From UBA10347 sp905182135 (GTDB taxonomy: Bacteria > Actinomycetota > Acidimicrobiia > Acidimicrobiales > UBA10347): 64,000 bases of DNA. The position numbers were made by a program, and so were the translations under genes. The notes under the pieces are model-generated. The model did not search any database. It was not told the DNA's origin and worked only from the letters and a program-made list of their open reading frames with translations. Below are positions 50,460-59,245 of the stretch, piece after piece. The stretch is taken from positions 1 to 64,000 of the forward strand of contig CAWUSE010000009.1 of NCBI GenBank assembly GCA_963925805.1, in the 5' to 3' direction. Position 1 is the first letter of the stretch, and each line of letters begins with the position of its first letter.

Positions 50460-51686
50460 TCACACCGTCAGCATCGCCGTCTCTTGGTCGCCGATTGTTT
50501 CGCCGACCGTCATGACAATCAGGCCAACTCCGGCGAGTAGCAGAACTCCAAGGAACATTGATGAGGTTCCAAGACCGAACGCGTCAGCGACAACCCCGAC
50601 CAACAGGGGCCCGACCATCTGGCCGCCATCTTGAATTGCACTAAACCCAGCGATGAACTGACTGGGCGATTCTCGAGGCGCTAAGTCCGATGCCAATGTC
50701 AGCATCGTTCCTGAACTCAAGCCGTTGCCGACACCAATGAGCGCTCCGGCTACCACCACACCTGTCGTTGTGTCGACCAAGCCCAAGACGAAGAGCCCAA
50801 TTGCCATCACAGTGAACGCCGGTCCAATAGCTCGCAACCGGCCAAAGCGATCCATGATCCACCCTGCGACCGGGAACAGCAGCAGGTCGGCGCCCATGCC
50901 GATGGCGACGATCACACCGACCGCCGTCGGCGTCACGTCGAGCGCTGCGGCAATCAAAGGAAGCAGTACCGACCTGCCGCGGCGGGCCGTCATGATCAGG
51001 AACGGCCCGCTGGCCGAAGTCAGTAGCAGCCGGCGGTGTTGGCGCAGTGCCTGCAAGAGCCCGACCGAATGCTTTTCTGGAACGGTGTGGGACGCTGCAG
51101 CCCGATTCGAAGCTATAGCCAAGGGGATCAAGCCACCAGCGGTCACGCCAGCAGCGATGGCAAACGTAGCGGTGAACCCAATTTGGTCAACGAGAAAGCC
51201 ACCAGCGAGCGGGCCCAGAAAACTGCCAAACCGGCGGATACCGCCCAAAAGCGAATTCGCTCGCCCCCGTGCAAGCGCTGGCACTGTTCGGGTGATTGTG
51301 GTGAGCGCCCCAAGGCGCATAGCCGTCGCTGCCGCCCCAACCGCAAGCTGTAATCCTGTTAGGGCGACCGGGTCGCTGCTCGTGGTTGTTAGCCCTATAG
51401 CGACAGCGGCTAGCACGAGCGAGATAGCGATCGTCGTCCGCTCACCAAAGCGGGCGATCGCGCCGCCACCGGGAAGCGCCCCGGCGAAGGCTCCAAAGCC
51501 CGCTGCGGCCAACACCACCGACGTAGCGGTCAACGAGAGGCCGACCTCCAGCAGGTACAGCGGGAGCGCTACGAGCAGGATCCCAAGACCCAAAGCGATC
51601 GCTGTCCAGGGCGCATAAATGCCCACGACCAGGCTCCGCAAGCCCGACCTTCCTATGACTTGCTCAGATTCCCTGCCCTGCTGCAC
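50460..51686 (-). CDS. Major facilitator superfamily transporter
   Basis: 408 aa, twelve hydrophobic helices. GIYAPWTAIALGLGILLVAL opens helix 1; after helix 2 comes GGGAIARFGERTTIAISL, an MFS motif-A-like loop, and WIMDRFGRLRAIGPA repeats it in the second half. The central loop carries a polar segment (NRAAASHTVPEKHSVGLLQ). The substrate is not predictable. It is divergent from the DUF6285 gene, 91 bases apart. It is separated from the MarR operon by a small gap and convergent with nothing. Confidence 0.87.
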   Translation of the reverse strand: MQQGRESEQVIGRSGLRSLVVGIYAPWTAIALGLGILLVALPLYLLEVGLSLTATSVVLAAAGFGAFAGALPGGGAIARFGERTTIAISLVLAAVAIGLTTTSSDPVALTGLQLAVGAAATAMRLGALTTITRTVPALARGRANSLLGGIRRFGSFLGPLAGGFLVDQIGFTATFAIAAGVTAGGLIPLAIASNRAAASHTVPEKHSVGLLQALRQHRRLLLTSASGPFLIMTARRGRSVLLPLIAAALDVTPTAVGVIVAIGMGADLLLFPVAGWIMDRFGRLRAIGPAFTVMAIGLFVLGLVDTTTGVVVAGALIGVGNGLSSGTMLTLASDLAPRESPSQFIAGFSAIQDGGQMVGPLLVGVVADAFGLGTSSMFLGVLLLAGVGLIVMTVGETIGDQETAMLTV

Positions 51687-51777
51687 TACCTCGACCGTAC
51701 GAGGTCAGAGCGCCCCAAACACTTCCGAAGGACCCACGCTGCGCGACCGGTCTGGGTTTCAGACTGTCGGTTACGCG

Positions 51778-52119
51778 ATGATGTCCCCTGTGGATGAGTT
51801 GCGTACGGACCGGCCGACTGCGGTGGAACTGCTCGAGATCATGGCGGCGACGCTGAAGGAGACAGTCGTTCCAGCAACAGCCCCCAAGGCCCAGCACCAG
51901 GCCAGAGTTATTGCCAATCTCTGTCGCGTCCTTGGTCGAGAGCTTGCAGCCAACGAAACAGTGACCGTGCCGATTCCGCCGTCGCTACGTGATGTGGACG
52001 ATGCAACCGCTGACGCTGCCTACGGCGACGTCCTCGAACTCGTGCGGGCCAAGCTTGCGGTAAACAAGCCGGGCTACGACGCCCATAGCGCAACCCAAGA
52101 GCGAAACATCATCGCATGA
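51778..52119 (+). CDS. DUF6285-like protein, partner of the phosphotransferase
   Basis: 113 aa from ATG 51778 or 51781. RPTAVELLEIMAATLKETVVP and QHQARVIANLCRVLGREL form helices that I recognise as a DUF6285-like small all-helical protein, commonly encoded directly before an APH-type kinase in actinobacteria. Its stop overlaps the ATG of the next gene (ATGA), so the two are coupled. Function unknown; perhaps an accessory subunit of the kinase. Confidence 0.75.
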   Translation: MMSPVDELRTDRPTAVELLEIMAATLKETVVPATAPKAQHQARVIANLCRVLGRELAANETVTVPIPPSLRDVDDATADAAYGDVLELVRAKLAVNKPGYDAHSATQERNIIA

Positions 52120-53108
52120 GCTTGATCAGCGAAACGACGCTCGGTTCCTACCTGAGCGCTGCGCTGCGATCCGACGTCACGGTCGCCAACCTGGCACCGG
52201 TGACCGCAGGCGCTCGCCGTATCAACATTTTATTCGACGCAACGATTGAGGGCACGCACCGCGGGCTATGCATCACTCAACTACCCAACGAGGGTGACGC
52301 ATTCCGTTCGATTCCCGACGAGGTGCAGTGGCTCAACCTCGCTCGCACCGCCGGCATGAACGTCGCCGAAGTCGTGGCATGGAACGAAGACTCCTCGATA
52401 CTGGGCGGCCCGTTCTTCATTACGCAGCAGATTCACGGGGTGACAATCCCGAAACATGTCATCGAACTCTGCGCTGCGACGCCCGGGCTTGGCGCCAAGG
52501 TCGCGTTCGAGCTCGGCGAATCACTTGCCAAGTTGCACGTGCGCAGCATCGACGAGGTCCCGGCCGATGTCGAACGCCCACCTGGCACAGCGGTCGATGC
52601 TGCCCTCGCCTGGATCGACGAGGGTATGTCTGAATTGCTCCAACGCTCCCCTGCTTTTGAGCTGGTCGCCAGGTGGCTAACAAACAATCAACCATCGCCG
52701 GTCCCTACCACCCCTATCCACGGCGACACTCGCAATGGCAACATCATCGTGAACGAGAACGGTCTGGGCGCCATTCTGGATTGGGAGACGGCCCACATTG
52801 GTGAACCGTTCGAGGACCTGGCATGGCTCGCCCAGCGCATGTGGCGCGTCCGCAACGACCAGTATGAGATCGGCGGCTTCGCCCATCGCAGCGACCTTCG
52901 GCAAGGCTACGAGGCTGGTGGTGGCACATGGAGCGACGAACGCTTCCATTGGTGGAAGGTCTATCGGTGTGTGTGGTGGGGGCTCGGACTCGCCCGCCAA
53001 GGTCGCCAACATCTCGACGGGACGTTCCGTTCGGTCATCATGGCTGCAAGCGGTCGCCGAGTCGCCGAACTCGAATGGGACGCGCTATGTCTCATCGAGA
53101 CCACATAA
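52116..53108 (+). CDS. APH/ACAD10-like phosphotransferase
   Basis: 330 aa. TPIHGDTRNGNIIVNENG is the catalytic Brenner loop (HGD...N) of aminoglycoside-phosphotransferase-fold kinases, and GAILDWETAHIGEPFEDLAWL is the metal-binding DWE segment, in the form typical of ACAD10/FadE36-like kinases. These phosphorylate hydroxyacyl-CoAs in fatty or hydroxy acid catabolism in some organisms; here the substrate is unknown. It is coupled to the DUF6285 gene before it. Confidence 0.87.
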   Translation: MSLISETTLGSYLSAALRSDVTVANLAPVTAGARRINILFDATIEGTHRGLCITQLPNEGDAFRSIPDEVQWLNLARTAGMNVAEVVAWNEDSSILGGPFFITQQIHGVTIPKHVIELCAATPGLGAKVAFELGESLAKLHVRSIDEVPADVERPPGTAVDAALAWIDEGMSELLQRSPAFELVARWLTNNQPSPVPTTPIHGDTRNGNIIVNENGLGAILDWETAHIGEPFEDLAWLAQRMWRVRNDQYEIGGFAHRSDLRQGYEAGGGTWSDERFHWWKVYRCVWWGLGLARQGRQHLDGTFRSVIMAASGRRVAELEWDALCLIETT

Positions 53109-53311
53109 CCATTCCCGCTCTCACCCACACCAGCTAATGCGGCTTCCCTGGCCTCATCTATCAAGGTGGTCGGCCACGACACGAAGCTGACGTGGCTAGA
53201 GAGCACTTGAAACGCCTTCGGGTTCTTCAACCAGAACCATCCTCGTGGCGACTTGTTCCGTCACCAGATCCACAAGTTCGCCGCATCAAGAAGAGCGCTT
53301 GAGGCGTGTCA

Positions 53312-54280
53312 TTAGGGCCGAAGCAGAACCTTGCCGGTCGTCTGGCGACCTTCCAGCATCTCGTGTGCTTCGACGGCATCAGCCAACGGCAGTTCAAGCC
53401 CGATGCGAACCTCGAGTTTCCCTGACGCGATCCAGCCGAACATCTCGTCGGCACGCGATTGCATCTCTCCCGGCTCAGATAGATAGTCGAACAGGCTTGG
53501 ACGCGTCACGAACAGGGACTTACCAGCACTTGCCTCAATCGGCGTGGTGGCCGGAACAGGACCAGACGCGTTGCCGAACGTAGCCATAACACCGCGTCGG
53601 CGCAGTACGCGCAGGCCCCCATCGAACGTCGTGGCACCCACACCGTCATAGACCACGTCGATAGGGTTCGCTCCAGCGATGTCCTCGATCACATTTGCGA
53701 AGTCGACGTCGCGGTACATGATCACGTGATCAGCTCCAGCGCCCCGTGCCAGGTCTGCCTTCTCGTCAGTGCCAACAGTGGCGAAGACTTCAGCACCTCG
53801 CATTTTAGCCATCTGCACCAACAGCAGGCCGACGCCGCCAGCCGCAGCGTGCACAACACACTTGTCGCCTTCGCCCAGCGGGTATGTGCTATCGACCAGA
53901 TAGTGGGCGGTCAGCCCTTGCAACATCGACGCTGCGGCGACGTCCTCGCTAACCCCATCAGGCACGGCGACAGCCGATTCTCCCGGCATGGCGACCTGTT
54001 CGGCATAGCTGCCGATGGCGCCGGTCCAAGCCACCTTGTCGCCAACAGCCCACTGGCTCACGTCGACGCCCACAGCGATCACTGTTCCGGAGCCTTCAAG
54101 CCCTGGCGTGAGCGGCAGAGCCATGTCGTAAAGACCCGACCGATGATACGTGTCGATGTAGTTAACGCCAGCCGCACCAACCTGCACGACGATGCCATCG
54201 GCCGCAGGCGTCGGGTCCTCGGCTTCCTCGAACGCCATTACCTGAGGGCCACCTGTCTCATTCATTCGAATCGCATGCAT
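53312..54280 (-). CDS. NADPH:quinone oxidoreductase (zeta-crystallin family)
   Basis: 322 aa from ATG 54280 (MHAIRMNETGGPQ); ATG 54286 is in frame. It is a medium-chain reductase without zinc ligands: VQVGAAGVNYIDTYHRSGLY, TPGLEGSGTVIAVGVDV, HAAAGGVGLLLVQMAKMRGA for NADPH and the end HEMLEGRQTTGKVLLRP. It reduces quinones or enones with NADPH. Probably single; the 280 bases upstream hold no gene. Confidence 0.92.
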   Translation of the reverse strand: MHAIRMNETGGPQVMAFEEAEDPTPAADGIVVQVGAAGVNYIDTYHRSGLYDMALPLTPGLEGSGTVIAVGVDVSQWAVGDKVAWTGAIGSYAEQVAMPGESAVAVPDGVSEDVAAASMLQGLTAHYLVDSTYPLGEGDKCVVHAAAGGVGLLLVQMAKMRGAEVFATVGTDEKADLARGAGADHVIMYRDVDFANVIEDIAGANPIDVVYDGVGATTFDGGLRVLRRRGVMATFGNASGPVPATTPIEASAGKSLFVTRPSLFDYLSEPGEMQSRADEMFGWIASGKLEVRIGLELPLADAVEAHEMLEGRQTTGKVLLRP

Positions 54281-54567
54281 CAGCAAACTCTAATCCCTCA
54301 TCAGATATTGCTTCTGATGCCCCGACTCTCTCGGCTACAGCTCGGGTGCGCAATGGGCCAGTCGGCAACGCCATCACCCGCTCCGCTACCCCGCTCTTCA
54401 ATCAGATAACCGCAACCAAAACGGAAACCATCCAGGCCGATTCGAGACAAAGAGGCGCCGTCGAAGACGCCAAATCGAGGCAACATAACTCATCACAAGT
54501 GTTGGGGACCTGGCTCCAAGCACGACCGGGGCTTGGCGTTCTGGACTCCAGAGCCCACTACACAAGT

Positions 54568-54938
54568 TCACGCTGTGTAGCTATTCCACGACATCATCTC
54601 GGCAAAGCCGCCGTCGACAGCGATCGTCTGACCAGTGACGTAGCGAGCATCGTCGCCTGCCAGAAAGGCAACGACCAACGCGATGTCATCGGGCCCACCC
54701 CACCGACCGAGCGCTTCAACGGCTCGAACCCCGAAATCTGCGCCCACTCCCCCTTGCCTAAGTCGGCTTGGAGAGCCACAGCACCCTCGGATTCGGCTGC
54801 GATTTGACCGAGATCCTCGGTCGAGCGGGCCGCAAGCCCAACCAGTGCGCCTTGGGCGGCTAGAGCCGGCGCACAGGCTTCACCGATGCCACGATTTGCT
54901 CCGGTTGCCAATGCAGCACGTCCAGCTAGCTTCATCAC
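54568..54938 (-). pseudogene. Short-chain dehydrogenase with internal deletion
   Basis: The start is a normal SDR: MMKLAGRAALATGANRGIGE with the glycine motif, and ALQADLG at the end of the third strand. The C-terminal part is present in another frame: GRWGGPDDIALVVAFLAGDD, RYVTGQTIAVDGGFAEM. The whole centre, including the catalytic Tyr/Lys and the NAG motif (~130 residues), is missing and the frame changes near 54740, so this is a deletion remnant. Confidence 0.8.
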
Positions 54939-55147
54939 TCTTGCGTCCTCCCAGGCTCAGCGTCGATACAAAGGCGCCGTACCCGACGAGGTTTGAGACG
55001 CAGCCCGGGCATTGCTTCACGGATCAAAGGTGCTGCCTTTAGGCCGACGATCGTGCAACTTGAGCCCCGGGCCTCTATGCCGTGTTATCTGATCGTTCGC
55101 TCGTACGTGCTGGGAACTGTCCCTGCCGTCTGGCATGATGCGACTTG

Positions 55148-57163
55148 ATGACTGCGGATAGCCCAACCACAGCCAGCGCAGGCGATGCTGCTGGCATGCT
55201 GCTCACCCAACTGGTCGAAGCCGAAAAGGCGTATCGATCTGGCGAACCGGTCATGAGCGATAACGAGTTCGACCACCTCCGCGACCAGCTGGCTGCGATC
55301 GCTTCAGACCGGTCCGACGTCGAAGCATTTCTCAACTCTGTTGCCGGTGGCCAGGAACTCGGCGACGTTCCTCATGAGATCAAGATGCTGTCGCTTGGCA
55401 AGGCAACCACCGACGAAGAGGTCACGAAGTTCATCACCCGAGTCAGTGCCGAAACCTCACTAGTAGTAACCCCCAAGCTCGACGGTGTCGCACTTGCCGC
55501 CCGTTATGTGAGTGGTGCTCTTAGCGATGTCGTCACTAGGGGAAACGGCGAACTCGGAACCTCCGTCATTCACAACAGTGACTTGATCGCGAACCTGCCG
55601 ACCACGCTGCCCCAGCCCATCGACATCGAGGTGCGAGGTGAAGTCGTGATGACGCACGACGATCTGTCCATCGCCTCGGCGAATCGCGGCATGCCATTCG
55701 CCAACCGCCGCAACCCGATTGGCCCCACCCTCAATCAGGCCACCAAAGATCGCACCTATGTGTCGCCTATGAGGTTCGTCGCATTCTCGATAGCTGCATC
55801 CACGAACAATTCCTTGGTCGATGACTTCTTTGCCCTCGCCGACTTGGGCTTCATGGTCGTCGCAGATGAACCCAAGCTGGCGCCCCTGACAGCGATTTTC
55901 GACAACGCTCCCATCACGGCTGCATCGCTGCGTGCACACATCGACACGATCGGAACGGTGATGACCGACGTGAGTTTCGACTACCTGCTCGATGGGGCCG
56001 TAATTGCCGTAAACGACAGCGCTGTGCGGAAACGTCTGGGTGAAGGTAGCCGCATTCCTCACTGGGCGATCGCCTTCAAGTTCCCGTCCGAGACCGCTCG
56101 TGGTGTACTCGACCGGATCGAGAATGCTGTCGGCAAGACCGGCGCAATCTCCTATACGGCTGTGCTGCGTGAACCCGTGCAGCTTGCAGGAACAGCCGTC
56201 GAGCGCGCGTCACTACACAACCCCGCAATCATCGCCGCCCTCGGCGTGCGCATCGGCGACACAGTGATCGTCACTAAGCGCAACGAAATCATCCCGCAGA
56301 TTGTCGAGGTTGTACTCAGCGAACGACCAACCGACTCGGTCCCTTACGAAGACACCAAAGTGTGTCCAAACTGTGGTGAGCCACTCGACTTCTCGGCCGC
56401 TCGACCGAAATGCCTTAGCCCAAGCTGCTCGCTCGGCTCCCGACTAGCTAGTGCCGCAAGCCGCAATGGATTCGACTGGGATGGTGTCGGCAAGATCGCT
56501 CTTCAAAAGGCGGTCGACGCTGGGCTCGTCAACAACCTGGCCGATGTGTTCGCACTCGACGCCCAAGGATGGGCCACGCTCGAAGGAATCACTGATTCGT
56601 CAACCAAGATCGTCGACATCATCGCCGCATCGCTTACAACTACCCGGCTCGACCATGTGCTTGGTTCCCTGGGCATCCGCTTCGTGAACCGCACGTTCGC
56701 TCGCCGCCTGGCCGAACACTTCGGATCGCTCGACGCGATCCGGGCGGTCGACTTTGACACGTTGCTCCAGGTTGACGGCATCGGCGACGGCCGCGCCGAG
56801 GCCATCGTCGCCGACCTCGCAACCCTCTCTCCTGTCCTTGACCGCCTGGCCGAGCTCGGGCTTACACCGCTGCCCATGCCAGAGATTCACATCACCGAAG
56901 GCGCACCGTTGGCCGGCCACAAAGTCCTCGTCACTGGCTCACTTCCGGGCGGCATGAAACGAGACGAAGCTAAAGAGGCTGTCCGCACCCTTGGCGGCGA
57001 GCCAGCCTCATCGGTGAGCGCCAAGGTCACTCGTTACGTGATCGGCGAAAGTGCCGGCCAAGCCAAGGTCGACAAGGTCGAAGCCCTTGTGGCCTTGGAC
57101 CCCGAGCGCTACCAGGTCCTCAGCGGCGACGAATTTATCGAACTGCTCCAGCAGCAGCTGTAA
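55148..57163 (+). CDS. ligA: Divergent NAD-dependent DNA ligase (LigA-like)
   Basis: 671 aa from ATG 55148, full LigA length. Order of domains: Ia (residues ~15-60), adenylation (~90-310), OB fold, zinc finger (CPNCGEP with CLSPSC, ~400-425), HhH (~500-590, VDGIGDGRAEAIV) and BRCT (~590-671, GHKVLVTGSLPGGMKRDEA). The AMP-accepting KxDG is PKLDGVA, motif III is EVRGEVVM and motif V is WAIAFKFPSE. Motif IV, usually DGVVIKV, reads DGAVIAV, losing its Lys. In domain Ia the Tyr-His pair before DAEYD is not conserved and the last Tyr is Phe (DNEFD). It seals nicks in DNA using NAD if active; it may be a second, specialised copy. Confidence 0.85.
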   Translation: MTADSPTTASAGDAAGMLLTQLVEAEKAYRSGEPVMSDNEFDHLRDQLAAIASDRSDVEAFLNSVAGGQELGDVPHEIKMLSLGKATTDEEVTKFITRVSAETSLVVTPKLDGVALAARYVSGALSDVVTRGNGELGTSVIHNSDLIANLPTTLPQPIDIEVRGEVVMTHDDLSIASANRGMPFANRRNPIGPTLNQATKDRTYVSPMRFVAFSIAASTNNSLVDDFFALADLGFMVVADEPKLAPLTAIFDNAPITAASLRAHIDTIGTVMTDVSFDYLLDGAVIAVNDSAVRKRLGEGSRIPHWAIAFKFPSETARGVLDRIENAVGKTGAISYTAVLREPVQLAGTAVERASLHNPAIIAALGVRIGDTVIVTKRNEIIPQIVEVVLSERPTDSVPYEDTKVCPNCGEPLDFSAARPKCLSPSCSLGSRLASAASRNGFDWDGVGKIALQKAVDAGLVNNLADVFALDAQGWATLEGITDSSTKIVDIIAASLTTTRLDHVLGSLGIRFVNRTFARRLAEHFGSLDAIRAVDFDTLLQVDGIGDGRAEAIVADLATLSPVLDRLAELGLTPLPMPEIHITEGAPLAGHKVLVTGSLPGGMKRDEAKEAVRTLGGEPASSVSAKVTRYVIGESAGQAKVDKVEALVALDPERYQVLSGDEFIELLQQQL

Positions 57164-57178
57164 CGGTACGAGTCGGCG

Positions 57179-58738
57179 TCAGGCGCAGCCTTCGACCAGG
57201 CCAACCCAATTCCGGTCGCCAGCATGAATTTGAACGATGAGACCGCCCTCGCTCACGAACTGCACCGTACTCGGGTCATTTGCGTCGGTCGGTTGGAACG
57301 TCAGATAGTTGCCCTCCACGTACTTATGGGGAGAACTCTCGATCTGACCAGGGAATGTGTCGAGGATCGTCTGCTCGCTAACGCCAACCGCCATACCCGA
57401 TGGAGTAAACCAGCGGCTGTCCGAAACAGTCACCCGACGGATAATCGCATCGGTCGAACTGGTCAATTCGACCATAATCCACACCTCGCTAGCAATCGCA
57501 GGCGTCGAGATCGAGCCACATTCACCTGTCATATTTCCGTTGATGGTCTCGATCTCGATTGTGGTCCCGAGCTCGACCGAAAGCTCCGACACCATCATCC
57601 CAATGCGGATCGCACCCAGACCTGCCGAAGAGAGCACCGCGTCGTCCAGCGGCCAGTCGGCGGATTCATAAGGGCTCGCCGCAGGATCCAGTCCAGTGCT
57701 CGGCGGGACCTCGTCGGTGATGGTTGATTCGCTGGTGGCGTCGGGTTGTTGGCCCTCCCCGGCGCTCAGAGATCCTGCGCTCAGAGATCCGTCGCTCAGA
57801 GATCCGTCGCTCAGCGGTCCATCCGCCTCGCCGATCTGGTCTGATGTACCGGCAAGGTCGACCAAATCATCTGCGGACTGACCCCCAAGAGCAAAAATAC
57901 CGAATCCAACGATGAGAACCACCACTGTTGCCACTAAAAGGCTGCGACTGTGGCTTACAAGCCACGCGCCGCTGACACTTGGCATTGCGGTCGTGGAGTC
58001 ATCGGGTTTGCCTCTAGGCGTTGGACACACCGCCGACGCATCCGACGCCGCACTCGGTTCCTCACCTTGGTCGCCTTCGTTCAAGCAGTTCGTTATGTTC
58101 TCCCAATAGCCGGGACCGGGCTCGGGGATTCGACTCTGCAGGAATTCGTGGAGCTCAGTGTCGTGTCGCTCTTTCGTCATTGCTGCCTCCAGTTCCACAG
58201 TCCGGTTCGGGTTCCACAGTCCGGTTCGGGCTTGACCGACCTTTGATGCAACGGTCCCTAGGGGCAACCCAACAATGGTCGCTGTTTCGTCGAAGCTGTA
58301 CCCCAACCCGACCGTGAGCATCAACAGAAGCTGGTCGACCTTCTCGAGCGTGTCGAACGATTGTCCCAGTTCGACTGAAGCGATCGCGCTGGTTGCGACA
58401 TCGGGCACAACCGGGGGCGATCCCAGTTCAGCCACATCACCATCTTGGCCATAGGAACTGCGGCGAGTGTGGTCGATTGCGCTGCGAAGACTGACGGTGT
58501 GAAGCCAGGTTTTGAGCGATGCCCCGCCGTCAAAGCGCGCAATGCTGCGAAACGCCTTCTCATAGGAGCGCTGCATGACTTCGTCGATCGCGTGCGCAGA
58601 ACCTACGACCATCCATACGACGCCCCGCAAATCGTGATCCCACTCACGAATCATCTCGCTGAAGGCGTCTGCATCACCCATCAGAGCGCGGGCTTCGAGA
58701 TCCAAAGATTCCACGACATCAAGAGTTATCACACTCAT
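57179..58738 (-). CDS. ECF sigma factor fused to a membrane-anchored extracytoplasmic domain
   Basis: 519 aa from ATG 58738. Residues ~10-90 are sigma region 2 (GDADAFSEMIREWDHDLRG, DEVMQRSYEKAFRSI, FDGGASLKTWLHTVSLRSA); ~135-185 are region 4 (ETATIVGLPLGTVASKVGQA). Then MTKERHDTELHEFLQSRIPE, looking like the start of an anti-sigma-type protein, a membrane helix (LLVATVVVLIVGFGIFALGG, ~265-285), a Ser/Gly/Asp repeat linker and a ~170-residue outer domain (PLDDAVLSSAGLGAIRIGMM onward). The junction coincides exactly with a 19-bp tandem duplication; without it the sigma gene would end at a TGA overlapping the ATG at 58180. So this is a recent fusion, or an assembly or sequencing error, of two coupled genes. 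Confidence 0.8.
   Translation of the reverse strand: MSVITLDVVESLDLEARALMGDADAFSEMIREWDHDLRGVVWMVVGSAHAIDEVMQRSYEKAFRSIARFDGGASLKTWLHTVSLRSAIDHTRRSSYGQDGDVAELGSPPVVPDVATSAIASVELGQSFDTLEKVDQLLLMLTVGLGYSFDETATIVGLPLGTVASKVGQARTGLWNPNRTVELEAAMTKERHDTELHEFLQSRIPEPGPGYWENITNCLNEGDQGEEPSAASDASAVCPTPRGKPDDSTTAMPSVSGAWLVSHSRSLLVATVVVLIVGFGIFALGGQSADDLVDLAGTSDQIGEADGPLSDGSLSDGSLSAGSLSAGEGQQPDATSESTITDEVPPSTGLDPAASPYESADWPLDDAVLSSAGLGAIRIGMMVSELSVELGTTIEIETINGNMTGECGSISTPAIASEVWIMVELTSSTDAIIRRVTVSDSRWFTPSGMAVGVSEQTILDTFPGQIESSPHKYVEGNYLTFQPTDANDPSTVQFVSEGGLIVQIHAGDRNWVGLVEGCA
57762..57821 (-). repeat. 15-bp tandem repeat encoding a Ser-Gly-Asp linker
   Basis: Four consecutive 15-base units related to GCTCAGAGATCCGTC encode, on the minus strand, repeated L-S-D-G-S / L-S-A-G-S blocks just after the membrane helix of the sigma-fusion protein. 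Units 2 and 3 differ at one base. Being a multiple of three they preserve the frame. Confidence 0.8.
58193..58230 (-). repeat. Exact 19-bp tandem duplication at the sigma/partner junction
   Basis: TTCCACAGTCCGGTTCGGG occurs at 58193-58211 and again at 58212-58230 with no mismatch. Nineteen is not a multiple of three, so the extra copy shifts the frame and removes the stop of the sigma gene (minus strand) that would overlap the next ATG at 58180. Confidence 0.9.
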
Positions 58739-58796
58739 AGGGCGCACGAGCGCCTCATCCGTATCGCAAACTTTTGGATGTGTGGGCTGTGGGTGC

Positions 58797-59183
58797 TTAT
58801 GCAGTATCGACGATGGCGTACGCCTCTATCTCGACGGTCATGCGAGGGTCCACCAGCTTCGTGACTTCGACCATCGTCGAAGCCGGTCGCACCGCATCGA
58901 AGACACCACTGTGTGCTCGCGCTACCTCGGTGAGATCCCGCTCGATATCAGTCACATAGACCACCGTTCGTACGACGTCACTAGCTCCGCTGTCGACTTC
59001 GGCCAATGCCGCCAAGATGATGCCAAGTGCTGACACCGACTGCTCATAGGCACTGGTGCCGTCTAGCGAGTCCATCGCAGCGCAGGTGCCTGCGACATGT
59101 ATGTGGTTACCAACTCGCACTGCACGGCAATAGCCATGCACATTTTCGAACGGACTTCCAGACGCAACGTTTTTCCGTGTCAT
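58797..59183 (-). CDS. RidA/YjgF-family protein
   Basis: 128 aa. The order is typical: GYCRAVRVGNHIHVAGTCA, then YEQSVSALGIILAALAEVDS, VRTVVYVTDI and a C-terminal VRPASTMVEVTKLVDPRMTVEIEAYAIV in which the Arg and Glu of RidA deaminases are retained. RidA proteins hydrolyse reactive enamine/imine intermediates; other members act on diverse substrates. It is on the minus strand between the sigma-fusion gene and the acyl-CoA dehydrogenase, and may be co-transcribed with the latter (62 bases). Confidence 0.9.
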   Translation of the reverse strand: MTRKNVASGSPFENVHGYCRAVRVGNHIHVAGTCAAMDSLDGTSAYEQSVSALGIILAALAEVDSGASDVVRTVVYVTDIERDLTEVARAHSGVFDAVRPASTMVEVTKLVDPRMTVEIEAYAIVDTA

Positions 59184-59245
59184 TATTTCAAATTAGGCGC
59201 GTGGCGGACCTACTAGGTGCACCACGCGCCTCTTCTAATAGCTGA

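Noticed and set aside
50725..51618. 297-codon plus-strand frame inside the MFS gene
   Set aside because: Pro/Ala/Arg-rich antisense shadow of a membrane protein gene; no domain.
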